The notes under the pieces are model-generated. The model saw nothing but the letters and a program-made list of their open reading frames with translations. It was not told the DNA's origin and made no database searches. Below are positions 1 through 8,246 of a stretch of DNA of 64,000 bases, piece after piece; position 1 is the first letter of the stretch, and each line of letters starts with the position of its first letter. A program made the position numbers and the translations under genes. This DNA is from an uncultured Bacilli bacterium (GTDB lineage: Bacteria; Bacillota_I; Bacilli_A; RF39; UBA660). The stretch is taken from assembly GCA_934154785.1 (NCBI GenBank), contig CAKPGL010000001.1, positions 62,001 through 126,000 of the forward strand, in the 5' to 3' direction.

Positions 1-1424
1 TTTTTAGTAGATAAATATGTTTCTTCTTTAGGAAGCATTAAATTATATCCACCAGCAGCACCTCTAGGTACAATAGTAATTTTTTGTACGTCATTAGCAC
101 CATCTAATTTTAAACCAATAACAGCGTGACCAGCTTCATGATACGCTACTACTTTCTTTTCTTTTTCTGTATATTTATGACTTTTTTTAGCAGGACCCAT
201 TAAAACTCTATCATGAGCCTCATCAATTTCAGCCATAGTTATTGCTTCTTTATTACGACGAACTGCAAGTAAAGCTGCTTCATTTAATAAGTTCTCTAAG
301 TCAGCACCACTAAAACCAACAGTTCTCTTTGCAATGTTAGATAATTTAACGTTTTTAGCGAAAATCTTACCTTTAGCGTGTACATTTAATATTTCTTCAC
401 GGCCCTTTATATCGGGTAAATTTACTGTTACTTGTCTATCAAATCTACCAGGTCTTAATAAAGCTGGATCTAGTACATCTGGTCTATTAGTAGCAGCAAT
501 AATGATAATTCCTTCATTAGCGCCAAAACCATCCATCTCAGTAAGTAATTGATTTAAAGTTTGTTCACGTTCATCGTGACCACCACCTAAACCTGCACCA
601 CGTTGACGACCAACAGCATCAATTTCATCAATAAATATTAAGCAAGGAGCAGACTGTTTAGCTTGTTTAAACATATCACGTACACGGCTAGCACCTACAC
701 CTACAAATAGTTCAACAAATTCAGAACCACTTATATAGTAAAATGGTACATTAGCTTCACCTGCTACGGCACGAGCAAGTAATGTCTTACCTGTACCTGG
801 AGGACCAACTAATAATACTCCCTTAGGAATACGTGCGCCAAGTCTTTGGAACTTTTTAGGATTTTTTAAGAAATCAATAAGTTCCGCTACTTCCTCTTTT
901 TCTTCATCTAAGCCTGCAACATTTTTAAATGTTACTTTTTTAGTATTTTCACTTAATCTAGCTCTACTACGACCAAAATCCATAGATTTATTAGCACTTC
1001 CCATTTGTTTAGAAACAAACAAGAAAGCAGCTCCTACTAAAATTACCATAGGAAGTACATTAACTACAAATAATAAGAATGTACTAGAATCTGGATCGGC
1101 TTTAGCAACTATTTTAAAGCCATAAGTGTTTTGTAAATTTATAATCTGAGTCATTACTTCATCAGATAAAGGTAACTTTGCAGAAAAACTTTCACCCTTA
1201 GCGTAATCTTTCATTTTACCTTCAACTTGATATAGCATTGCCCCACTTCTAGGGACTACTGTTATCTCAGTAATTTTTCCTTCATTAGCGTATTTTATAA
1301 ACTCATCATAAGTAATTGTATTTACTTTATTATTAGAAATATTTACTAAATACATTATACTAATCATGATGATTACCAATAACAAATATGGTAATAATCC
1401 TTTTTTAACATCTTTTTTAATCAT
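1..1424 (-). CDS. ftsH: ATP-dependent zinc metalloprotease FtsH (C-terminus cut by window edge)
   Basis: Membrane-anchored AAA+ protease that degrades misfolded membrane proteins and short-lived regulators. I translated it directly from the minus strand: the ATG is at 1422-1424 behind a GGAAG ribosome site, and the frame stays open to base 1. About 474 residues are present. They show a first membrane segment (about residues 8-26), an extracytoplasmic part, a second membrane segment (about 110-128), the Walker A motif GPPGTGKT, the Walker B run LIFIDEID, the second region of homology (RPGRFDR), and the zinc-protease motif HEAGH near the window edge. The remaining protease domain lies outside the window. 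It follows tilS by 16 bases, an order shared with Bacillus, where hpt lies between them; hpt is missing here. Confidence 0.97.
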   Translation of the reverse strand, partial: MIKKDVKKGLLPYLLLVIIMISIMYLVNISNNKVNTITYDEFIKYANEGKITEITVVPRSGAMLYQVEGKMKDYAKGESFSAKLPLSDEVMTQIINLQNTYGFKIVAKADPDSSTFLLFVVNVLPMVILVGAAFLFVSKQMGSANKSMDFGRSRARLSENTKKVTFKNVAGLDEEKEEVAELIDFLKNPKKFQRLGARIPKGVLLVGPPGTGKTLLARAVAGEANVPFYYISGSEFVELFVGVGASRVRDMFKQAKQSAPCLIFIDEIDAVGRQRGAGLGGGHDEREQTLNQLLTEMDGFGANEGIIIIAATNRPDVLDPALLRPGRFDRQVTVNLPDIKGREEILNVHAKGKIFAKNVKLSNIAKRTVGFSGADLENLLNEAALLAVRRNKEAITMAEIDEAHDRVLMGPAKKSHKYTEKEKKVVAYHEAGHAVIGLKLDGANDVQKITIVPRGAAGGYNLMLPKEETYLSTK

Positions 1425-1440
1425 TACATAACTTCCTTTC

Positions 1441-2766
1441 TCAGTTGTATTTAATTATTATATCATACTTTTCATTTTTTTTCTTATCAAATTGAGATTT
1501 TTTTAACCCTGGTAACCAAACTATAGTATCAGTAGAATCAGTTACTACTGGCCACACTTGTCTATCACGTATTGATACTTTTTCATTAATAAATATATCT
1601 TTAAGTTTTTTACTACCAGATAAACCTTTAATTGTCATTTTATCACCATTACGACGATTTCTAACAATTAGGGGTAACTTTATATCAGCACTATCTAGTC
1701 TACATATAAAATTACTATTATCATTAATATCATTAGTAAACTTAATAACTTTTTCATTTGGTAATGTAACAGTTTCTACTAGTTCATATTCATAATCACT
1801 TACATCTAAATTTTCCTTTTCAAATACTAGAGAATTATATTCTTTCATGGCATTTATTCCATTGGGTAAACATATATAGGAATTTGTTTTTGTGGAAGTA
1901 ATTAATTCATAAACTAAATCTATATGTTTATCCGTTAACAACATCAAATCATCTTGGTATATATCTTCCAATATTAAACCAATTACACGCATACCAATAA
2001 ACTTATCTAACCTTAAAAATTTCTCAATATCAAGACGACTATTAACATAAACATTATTCTTACTATCAATAATTAAATTATTAACATACGTGTTATATTC
2101 AAGTAAAGTCTTACTAAACTTTAAAAATTTTTCATGGACATTACTGTTTTCCTTTTTTAACATTGGTAAAACATATTTACGATAACGATTTCGCGTATGA
2201 ATATCCATCTCATTAGTTCTATCAACAACAAATTGTACACCCTGTTCCTTATTATACTCTATTAATTGCTCTTTAGTATAATAAATTAACGGTCTTAATA
2301 TTTTATAATTATTTTTATCTATGATTTGAGAAAAACCACTATATCCTTTAAGCGTTGAACCTCTAGTAATTCGCATTAGAATTGTTTCAATTAAATCATC
2401 ACCATGATGCGCTGTCAATAAAAACTTAGCATTATACTTTTTAATTAATTCATCAAAATAAGAATATCTTTTTATTCTAGCTTCATTTTCAAAATTATCA
2501 TCAGTATAATTAGTAATCTTCATACACTCAAAAATAACATTATTTTTTAAACAAAAATTTTCTACAAATACTTGTTCTTCAGCACTTTCTTCACGAACAT
2601 TATGATTCACATGTGCACAAATTATATCTAGGTAACATTCATTTCTTAAGGTAATGCACAAATTAAGTAAAGCCATAGAATCTGGTCCACCAGAACATGC
2701 AACAACAATAGTATTTTTACTGTTATTACTAAAATTGTCTTTTAAAAAGTTAATTGCCTTATCCAT
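1441..2766 (-). CDS. tilS: tRNA(Ile)-lysidine synthase TilS
   Basis: Ligates lysine to C34 of the AUA-reading tRNA(Ile), which changes both its codon reading and its charging; this is essential in most bacteria. The PP-loop ATP-binding signature SGGPDS is at residues 25-30 of 441, and the downstream HNVREES and LTAHHGDDLIET segments are typical of the family. The C-terminal part carries the TilS substrate-binding region (RNRRNGDKM). The length suits the full-length form with a C-terminal domain. The ATG follows a GAGGTGAATT ribosome site. It is probably co-transcribed with ftsH downstream and with ung upstream (33-base gap). Confidence 0.95.
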   Translation of the reverse strand: MDKAINFLKDNFSNNSKNTIVVACSGGPDSMALLNLCITLRNECYLDIICAHVNHNVREESAEEQVFVENFCLKNNVIFECMKITNYTDDNFENEARIKRYSYFDELIKKYNAKFLLTAHHGDDLIETILMRITRGSTLKGYSGFSQIIDKNNYKILRPLIYYTKEQLIEYNKEQGVQFVVDRTNEMDIHTRNRYRKYVLPMLKKENSNVHEKFLKFSKTLLEYNTYVNNLIIDSKNNVYVNSRLDIEKFLRLDKFIGMRVIGLILEDIYQDDLMLLTDKHIDLVYELITSTKTNSYICLPNGINAMKEYNSLVFEKENLDVSDYEYELVETVTLPNEKVIKFTNDINDNSNFICRLDSADIKLPLIVRNRRNGDKMTIKGLSGSKKLKDIFINEKVSIRDRQVWPVVTDSTDTIVWLPGLKKSQFDKKKNEKYDIIIKYN

Positions 2767-2799
2767 AAATTCACCTCAATAAACGATATTTTATACTAA

Positions 2800-3477
2800 T
2801 TAGTCCTTTTTTGCAACAGTATTTCCTTGCCAGTTAATTGGTTCTAATCCATCTTGTTTTAAATAGTTATTTATTTTAGAAAAGGGTCTACTACCAAAAA
2901 AACCACGATATGCAGATAAAGGGGATGGATGGGCAGACTCTATTATATGATGAATAGGATTCGTAATAAGAACTTTCTTACTACGAGCAAAACTACCCCA
3001 GAGAACAAAAATTACAGGTTTATTACGTTCGTTTAAAGATTTAATTATAAAATCTGTAAACTGTTCCCAACCTTTTTCTTTATGTGATAAAGGTTTGTCT
3101 TTCTCTACTGTCATAATAGCGTTAAGTAATAACACACCTTCGTGAGCCCAATCACTTAAACAATTATCTTTACGAACAATGCCTAAATCATCATATAACT
3201 CTTTAAATATATTATCTAAAGATGGAGGTCTTCTAACACCAGGCAATACTGAAAAAGAAAGTCCATGTGCTTCACCTTCACCGTGATAGGGGTCTTGACC
3301 TAAAATAACTACCTTTACATCATCATAATCAGTATATCTTAATGCATTAAATATATTTATATAATCAGGATAACATATATGTTTTCTATATTCGCTTTTA
3401 ACAAAAAAACCTAGTTCTTTAAAATAATCTTTTTTCATTTCTTTTTCAAGAACTTTATCCCAAGTTTTATTTATCAT
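2800..3477 (-). CDS. ung: Uracil-DNA glycosylase
   Basis: Family 1 uracil-DNA glycosylase, which removes uracil from DNA to start base-excision repair. The water-activating motif GQDPYH is at residues 60-65 (Asp62 catalytic) and the DNA-intercalation motif HPSPLS at 183-188. The length, 225 residues, is normal. The start follows TGTGGTGATTGT, a GGTGATT-type ribosome site of the kind used often in this window. It sits between the symporter gene and tilS with short gaps. A dUTPase gene (dut) in the same window serves the same goal of keeping uracil out of DNA, but it is in a different operon. Confidence 0.97.
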   Translation of the reverse strand: MINKTWDKVLEKEMKKDYFKELGFFVKSEYRKHICYPDYINIFNALRYTDYDDVKVVILGQDPYHGEGEAHGLSFSVLPGVRRPPSLDNIFKELYDDLGIVRKDNCLSDWAHEGVLLLNAIMTVEKDKPLSHKEKGWEQFTDFIIKSLNERNKPVIFVLWGSFARSKKVLITNPIHHIIESAHPSPLSAYRGFFGSRPFSKINNYLKQDGLEPINWQGNTVAKKD

Positions 3478-3501
3478 ACAATCACCACAATAAGTATTGT
3501 A

Positions 3502-4806
3502 TCATAGTTTCTTCTTATTGTAATGTCTTAATTCATATAACACATCGTTTTTCAATTTAAATAGTGTATAAATATTAATAATTGCTAAAAGAGCTGTAAA
3601 TATATCTACAAAAGTCCATATTGCCGTAGAAGATAATACACACCCTAAAAATAAGACTATTAAAGAAATTAACTTTAACATTGTCAAATATTTTACACTT
3701 ATATTATCAGAAAAATACTTTAGACTAGATTCACCATCGTAATATCCTGTTAATATTGTAGTAAAAGAAAATAATAAGATAGATATAAAAAGTAACATAT
3801 TCCCAAAATTACCCAGATGATAAACAAAAGCATGTTGTGTAAGTTCAATACCATTTATATCCGCAACTACTAAAGTATTATAATTAGATGTTAAAACTAT
3901 TATAGCGGTTGCTGTACAAATTAATAAGGTTGTAACATATATACCTAACATCTGAATATATCCTTGTGAAACAGCACTATCTGTTGCGGAAGTAGAAGAT
4001 GTAATACTACCCGTACCAATACCCGCTTCATTAGAAAAAATACCTCTTTGAACACCTATAATCATGGTGCTAAAAAATCCCACACTGACAGATTTTATAT
4101 TAAAAGCAGACTTCACAATCATAAAAAATATCTTTGGTAACAAAGTAATATTCTTAATACTAATATAAATAGCTATTGATAAATATAAAATTGTCATAAA
4201 TGGAACTAATTTTTCAGAAAAAGCCGCTATCTTTTTTAAACCACCAAATATTATTAAAGCTGTAATTATAAATAGTATTATTCCAACTATATAAGAAGGT
4301 ATACTAATCATACTCTGTAATGATTTAGTAATAGTATTACCCTGAATACCAACAAAACCAAACACATAACTAGCAATAATAAATAAAGCATAAATGCCAC
4401 CTAATAGTTTGTTACCTAATCCATATTTAATGTAATACGATGGACCACCCTTATATGCTGTTCCATCTTTCTTACGATAAACTATACCTAAAACTGTTTC
4501 ACAAAAAGTATTAGATGACGCTAATAAGGCACTTATCCACATCCAAAAGATAGTGCCAACACCTCCTAAATATATTGCTAAAGATACACCAGCAATACTA
4601 CCAACACCTATTCTAGAACCAAGTGTCATTAAAAAACTTTGCATAGGTGTTATTCCTTTATCACAATTATTTTTACTAAATAAGTTTTTAAACATATCCT
4701 TAAATCTAAATTGCACAAAATGAAGATTAAAAGAAAAATATATACCAGAAAAAATTATTAATGATGTCGCTATAGCCCAGATAATTTTATTAAAATATTC
4801 TAACAC
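3502..4806 (-). CDS. Sodium:amino-acid (alanine/glycine) symporter, AGCS family
   Basis: Multi-pass membrane transporter of the AGCS family, which couples Na+ to uptake of alanine or glycine. Supporting stretches are GSRIGVGSIAGVSLAIYLGG, the segment around KKDGTAYKGGPSYYI, and GVQRGIFSNEAGIGTGS, all characteristic of AGCS proteins; about ten hydrophobic segments are visible. The open frame extends upstream to a TTG at 4818, but that codon lies in the U-tract of the rsmA terminator. The GTG at 4804-4806, preceded by GGTGATACTT, is the better start, giving 434 residues. The exact substrate cannot be read from the sequence. Confidence 0.9.
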   Translation of the reverse strand: MLEYFNKIIWAIATSLIIFSGIYFSFNLHFVQFRFKDMFKNLFSKNNCDKGITPMQSFLMTLGSRIGVGSIAGVSLAIYLGGVGTIFWMWISALLASSNTFCETVLGIVYRKKDGTAYKGGPSYYIKYGLGNKLLGGIYALFIIASYVFGFVGIQGNTITKSLQSMISIPSYIVGIILFIITALIIFGGLKKIAAFSEKLVPFMTILYLSIAIYISIKNITLLPKIFFMIVKSAFNIKSVSVGFFSTMIIGVQRGIFSNEAGIGTGSITSSTSATDSAVSQGYIQMLGIYVTTLLICTATAIIVLTSNYNTLVVADINGIELTQHAFVYHLGNFGNMLLFISILLFSFTTILTGYYDGESSLKYFSDNISVKYLTMLKLISLIVLFLGCVLSSTAIWTFVDIFTALLAIINIYTLFKLKNDVLYELRHYNKKKL

Positions 4807-4815
4807 AAGTATCAC

Positions 4816-4853
4816 CAAAAAACATTTTAAAACAATTAACTGTCTTAAAATGT
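4816..4853 (-). terminator. Intrinsic terminator after rsmA
   Basis: On the minus strand a 13-bp stem (4841-4853 pairing with 4822-4834, one G-U pair) with a 6-base loop is followed by a run of five to six T. It lies directly behind the rsmA stop and directly before the symporter start, so the symporter relies on readthrough or its own promoter. On the plus strand the hairpin is also followed by a T-rich stretch. Confidence 0.85.
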
Positions 4854-4858
4854 CATTT

Positions 4859-5695
4859 TTACTTATTATAAAGTGAATTTGCTAAATTAACAAATATTTC
4901 TAGTGGTAACTGTTCTGCTCTAACAGTTAAATTATATCCATACTTATTTAATACTGTTTCTACTACTTCCAAATTATATCCCTTTAAATTATTTCGTATT
5001 GTTTTTCTTTTTTGTGAAAAACTATCACGAATTAATTTAAAGAATAACTCTCTATCTTTTAATTCTAATAAATTTTCTTTTTTCTTAAATTCAACTACTA
5101 TACTATCAACATTAGGTTTAGGTAAAAATACATTACAACTAACATCCATTAATTTTTTTACATCAAAATAATAATTTAAGAACACTGATAAGGAACCGTA
5201 ATCTTTAGAACCTGGAACGGCCTTAAAGCGGTCTCCAACTTCTTTTTGAACCATTACAACTAATTTATCCACAGGTATATCATCTTCTATTATTTTAACA
5301 ATAATTGGAGTTGTTATATAATAAGGAAGATTAGCTACTACAAAAATTTTATCATAATCATACTTTTTTAAATCTTCTTTTATATTAGCTTGTAAGAAAT
5401 CTTTATAAATAATTTCTACGTTATTACATTCACTAATATTTTCTTGTAATAGTTCTTTTAAATTAGTATCTATTTCATAGCACAATACATTACCAGAAGA
5501 TAGTGCTAATTTATAAGTAAGTGAGCCCGCACCAGGACCTATCTCAATTACTAAAGTATTCTTATCAACACCACTTTTATTTATGATTGCGTCTATTATA
5601 TTTTCATCAACAATAAAATTTTGACCAAACTTCTTTTTTAATGAAAAACCATGTTTTTCTAACAATTCTTTCATTTTTTTAGGTGAGTACTCCAT
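4859..5695 (-). CDS. rsmA: 16S rRNA dimethyladenosine transferase RsmA (KsgA)
   Basis: SAM-dependent enzyme that dimethylates A1518 and A1519 of 16S rRNA late in small-subunit assembly. Visible motifs are KFGQNF (22-27), the SAM-binding loop EIGPGAGSLT (51-60) and the catalytic NLPY (122-125). The length, 278 residues, is normal. The ATG follows AAAGGGGAAATA. It has its own consensus promoter and a strong terminator, so it is a single transcription unit. In Bacillus the gene just upstream is rnmV; here that slot holds an unrelated membrane protein. Confidence 0.97.
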   Translation of the reverse strand: MEYSPKKMKELLEKHGFSLKKKFGQNFIVDENIIDAIINKSGVDKNTLVIEIGPGAGSLTYKLALSSGNVLCYEIDTNLKELLQENISECNNVEIIYKDFLQANIKEDLKKYDYDKIFVVANLPYYITTPIIVKIIEDDIPVDKLVVMVQKEVGDRFKAVPGSKDYGSLSVFLNYYFDVKKLMDVSCNVFLPKPNVDSIVVEFKKKENLLELKDRELFFKLIRDSFSQKRKTIRNNLKGYNLEVVETVLNKYGYNLTVRAEQLPLEIFVNLANSLYNK

Positions 5696-5719
5696 ATTAT
5701 TTCCCCTTTACTAGCAATA

Positions 5720-5748
5720 ATTATATCATTTATCTTAATACCCGTCAA
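5720..5748 (-). promoter_or_regulatory. Sigma-A-type promoter of rsmA
   Basis: On the minus strand TTGACG (5743-5748) and TATAAT (5720-5725) are separated by exactly 17 bases, and the rsmA ribosome site follows about 15 bases downstream. It lies just after the terminator of the preceding gene. Confidence 0.8.
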
Positions 5749-5754
5749 AAATAT

Positions 5755-5781
5755 TAAAAAGGACACTCAAATTAAGTGCCC
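5755..5781 (-). terminator. Intrinsic terminator upstream of rsmA
   Basis: Minus-strand hairpin GGGCACT / AGTGTCC (7 bp with one G-U pair, 7-base loop) followed by TTTTT. It ends the tatD operon after the gene at 5791-6216. Confidence 0.8.
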
Positions 5782-5790
5782 AATTAATTA

Positions 5791-6216
5791 CTAATTTTCT
5801 TCTGTAGTAACTTGATTTTTTAAGTTTTTTATTACTCCACTAATACCTAAGATAGTAAAAATCAATGAAATAACATAATCTTTTATAATTGCTGTTTTAA
5901 AACTCTCAATAGTATATAATATAGCAAGATTACTAAAGCTTACTATATAACCACCTTGTTTTAACTCAATTAATGGAATAACTACCAAATTATCTAGTGT
6001 TACTATTACAACTGATATAACAGAAATAAATATTGGTAATTGTTTAAAGTATTCACCTTTAAATAATTTATATCCAAATATAGCACCAGCCGCAATCAAA
6101 GTTGCTAGAGGCGATAAAATCATATTACCAAATAGATACATTAATATCCAAGGAATAGACGCAACTAAACCACCTAAAACAGCTCCTAATAAAGCTATAT
6201 AATTCTTACTCTTCAT
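5791..6216 (-). CDS. Hypothetical four- or five-helix membrane protein
   Basis: 141-residue protein that I do not recognise. Hydrophobic segments lie at about residues 7-27, 34-52, 59-80, 88-104 and 110-130, with short charged loops (KLFKGEYFK) and an acidic tail (TTEEN). The start is supported by a GTAAGGAG ribosome site seven bases before the ATG. It is the last gene of the operon that contains tatD and the 3D-domain protein, and it occupies the place where Bacillus has rnmV (the 5S rRNA maturase). It has no similarity to RnmV: there is no Toprim motif and it is an integral membrane protein. Function unknown. Confidence 0.75.
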   Translation of the reverse strand: MKSKNYIALLGAVLGGLVASIPWILMYLFGNMILSPLATLIAAGAIFGYKLFKGEYFKQLPIFISVISVVIVTLDNLVVIPLIELKQGGYIVSFSNLAILYTIESFKTAIIKDYVISLIFTILGISGVIKNLKNQVTTEEN

Positions 6217-6243
6217 AAAAACTCCTTACCCTACTATAAAGGC

Positions 6244-6945
6244 TTACCAGCCCCATCTTTGTACGCTAAACTTAGCACCATTATTCTTTACTGTTACATC
6301 ATAAGTACCAGGGTCACTTTCATATTTAAAAGCAACATCTAAATGAACTACACCCTGATTACGCCATGCACGACGCATATCAATACCAGTATCTAATACA
6401 ATAGCCAGAAATGGCTTTTGTCTACCATTGTTAACTTCAATAATTGTCCCACAACTAAACAAACTATTATCAGCCGCGACAATACGTACATCACCATATT
6501 GTTGGTCTTTATAATAAATACCATCATTTATTAAATTATGATTTTTTCCTTCACGAGTACGACATGCTACAGTACCAGAACAACCTATACAGTCTGCACC
6601 GTAACCAGTAGTTATACCTGAATATTCTCCATAAGGACCAGTACCTTGCTCTATAATACCATCTACTCTTTCCTTTAATACCTTAGTAGTGCCATCTACA
6701 TCTACATAAGAAACACCATCTACACCTTCAACTATTACATTTCTTTTATTTGAAGGTAATTTACTATTATACTTAATTGTATCTTCATGAGTATCAATCG
6801 TTGTAACTATAGTAAAATAATTTCTATTTTCTTCATTTACAACACTAACTTGTTTTTCTTCAATACTACCACCAAACATAGAATAAGTAGTTAAAAGAAG
6901 TGTTGCAAATATATCTTTTATAATATTTATAAAATATATACTCAT
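6244..6945 (-). CDS. Exported 3D-domain protein (YabE/YuiC-like)
   Basis: 233 residues with an N-terminal hydrophobic export segment (about residues 5-24) and a C-terminal 3D domain, named for three conserved aspartates: GDVRIVAAD, FLAIVLDTG and HLDVAF are visible. 3D domains occur in lytic-transglycosylase-type cell-wall hydrolases such as YabE and MltA-like proteins. Before it lies a short stretch resembling the end of a G5 domain (VLKERVDGIIEQGTGPYG). It is much shorter than Bacillus YabE, because the repeated DUF348 region is absent. The position after tatD matches yabE. A role in wall remodelling is likely; the exact activity is not shown. Confidence 0.8.
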   Translation of the reverse strand: MSIYFINIIKDIFATLLLTTYSMFGGSIEEKQVSVVNEENRNYFTIVTTIDTHEDTIKYNSKLPSNKRNVIVEGVDGVSYVDVDGTTKVLKERVDGIIEQGTGPYGEYSGITTGYGADCIGCSGTVACRTREGKNHNLINDGIYYKDQQYGDVRIVAADNSLFSCGTIIEVNNGRQKPFLAIVLDTGIDMRRAWRNQGVVHLDVAFKYESDPGTYDVTVKNNGAKFSVQRWGW

Positions 6946-6978
6946 TTTTTCACCTCTCGTATATACAAGTCAATGGTA

Positions 6979-7740
6979 TCATAATTTTACATTTAAGTCA
7001 AACACTTGGGAAGCATTAGAACTGGTAATTTTTAACACTTCATCTACAGATATTCCTTTTATTTCCGCTATTTTCTGTGCTATGTAATAAGTATTAAATG
7101 GAACATTTTTAGTACCTCTAACTGGTTCTGGTGCTAAAAACGGACTATCTGTTTCTAGTAATAAATATTTTAAATCTAGTTTAGATACAATATCTTTTAA
7201 TTGATGAGAATTTTTAAAAGTTAATACGCCACCTATACCAAAATAAGCACCTAATTTTATAAATTCTCTAGCCATTTCTAAACTAGAACTATAGCAATGT
7301 ATATCAATAGGAATAGTTAAATTTAAACCTTTTAAAATATCATAAGTATCTTGAATAGCATCTCTAGAGTGAATTACTACTGGTTTATTATATTTTTGAG
7401 CAAGTTTTAATTGTCTAATAAAAACCTCTTTTTGTTTATCTTTATTATCTTTAGTCCAATAATAATCCAAACCTATTTCTCCTATACCAACTATTTTAGT
7501 ATCGTTAATATGTTCTTCTATAAACTTAAAGTCGTCTTCTTTAATGTTATTTACCTCTTCTGGATGAATACCTATAGTACCATACACATTGGAATAAGTA
7601 TGGCACATTTCTAGTACCTCTTTATTAGTTCCTAAGTTAGTACCACTAGTAATAATTATATTATCTTTCATTTGCATAATAACTTCATCTAGATTATCAT
7701 AATCTTTTTTACTTAAATGACAATGTGTATCTATTAACAT
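6979..7740 (-). CDS. tatD: TatD-family metal-dependent deoxyribonuclease
   Basis: TIM-barrel metal-dependent hydrolase of the TatD family, probably a 3'-5' exonuclease acting on damaged DNA or RNA. Metal ligands are visible in DTHCHL at the N-terminus, GEIGLDYYW, VIHSRDA, DIHCYSSS and ETDSPFLAPEP. The length, 253 residues, is typical. It starts with ATG behind TTGGTGATTTAAT. The order metG, tatD, yabE-like, rsmA copies Bacillus. Confidence 0.95.
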   Translation of the reverse strand: MLIDTHCHLSKKDYDNLDEVIMQMKDNIIITSGTNLGTNKEVLEMCHTYSNVYGTIGIHPEEVNNIKEDDFKFIEEHINDTKIVGIGEIGLDYYWTKDNKDKQKEVFIRQLKLAQKYNKPVVIHSRDAIQDTYDILKGLNLTIPIDIHCYSSSLEMAREFIKLGAYFGIGGVLTFKNSHQLKDIVSKLDLKYLLLETDSPFLAPEPVRGTKNVPFNTYYIAQKIAEIKGISVDEVLKITSSNASQVFDLNVKL

Positions 7741-7779
7741 ATTAAATCACCAAAAAAATTATACCATATCGATATAATT

Positions 7780-7950
7780 TTATAAAGTAAATCTTAAATA
7801 CAAATATCTAACTAAAAATATGATACAACCCGCAACATAAAATACATCTGTTACTTTAAAGTCGATTATCATAGCAATTACTATAATACTCATAAGAAAG
7901 CATACTGCTAATACAATAAAGCGTACATCCTTATTGCCATCTAGCGACAT
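7780..7950 (-). CDS. Small two-helix membrane protein (56 aa)
   Basis: Short gene read directly from the minus strand. The ATG at 7948-7950 follows a strong ribosome site (AGAGGGATAAA), and TAA is at 7780-7782. The protein begins MSLDGNKDVRF and has two hydrophobic segments (about residues 11-29 and 35-48) with a basic end (VRYLYLRFTL). It starts the tatD operon, with a 39-base gap to tatD. I recognise no family. Coding is supported by the ribosome site, a full-length open frame and its operon position. It is too short for a function call. Confidence 0.6.
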   Translation of the reverse strand: MSLDGNKDVRFIVLAVCFLMSIIVIAMIIDFKVTDVFYVAGCIIFLVRYLYLRFTL

Positions 7951-8036
7951 TTTATCCCTCTTATTCTTTCCAACACTTTTACTATATCATATTTAATATA
8001 TTAATATAAAGATAAATCGTATATAAATTTCGACAT

Positions 8037-8055
8037 TTTACACTTTTAGTGTAAA
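8037..8055. repeat. Inverted repeat TTTACACT-TTT-AGTGTAAA
   Basis: Perfect 8-bp arms around a 3-base centre, in the gap between metG and the 56-aa gene, roughly 90 bases upstream of that gene. It could be an operator for the tatD operon or a small terminator. A second short palindrome, TGCTAATTTTAGCA, follows at about 8067-8080. No match to a named operator is recognised. Confidence 0.4.
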
Positions 8056-8204
8056 GAAAAGAAAATGCTAATTTTAGCACTCTCTTAATTTTCTTTATTT
8101 TCGTCCTTTAAGTATAGTCGTATGTATTTAATGACATCTTTATATAATAGATAAATTTATAAAAAATGGTACTTTTTTCAAAAATTAACAAATTCCATAA
8201 AATC

Positions 8205-8246
8205 AAAGTAAAAGAGAATTAACTCTCTAAATCATTAATTCTCTTT
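8205..8246 (-). terminator. Probable terminator of the dut-metG operon
   Basis: Minus-strand hairpin with a perfect 12-bp stem AAAGAGAATTAA / TTAATTCTCTTT (8235-8246 with 8211-8222) and a 12-base loop. It includes the metG stop codon. The tail is only moderately T-rich (TACTTTGATTTT), so termination may be partial. Confidence 0.55.

Noticed and set aside
334..552. Plus-strand open frame opposite ftsH
   Set aside because: It lies fully within the antisense of a clear AAA+ coding region; it is a shadow of ftsH.
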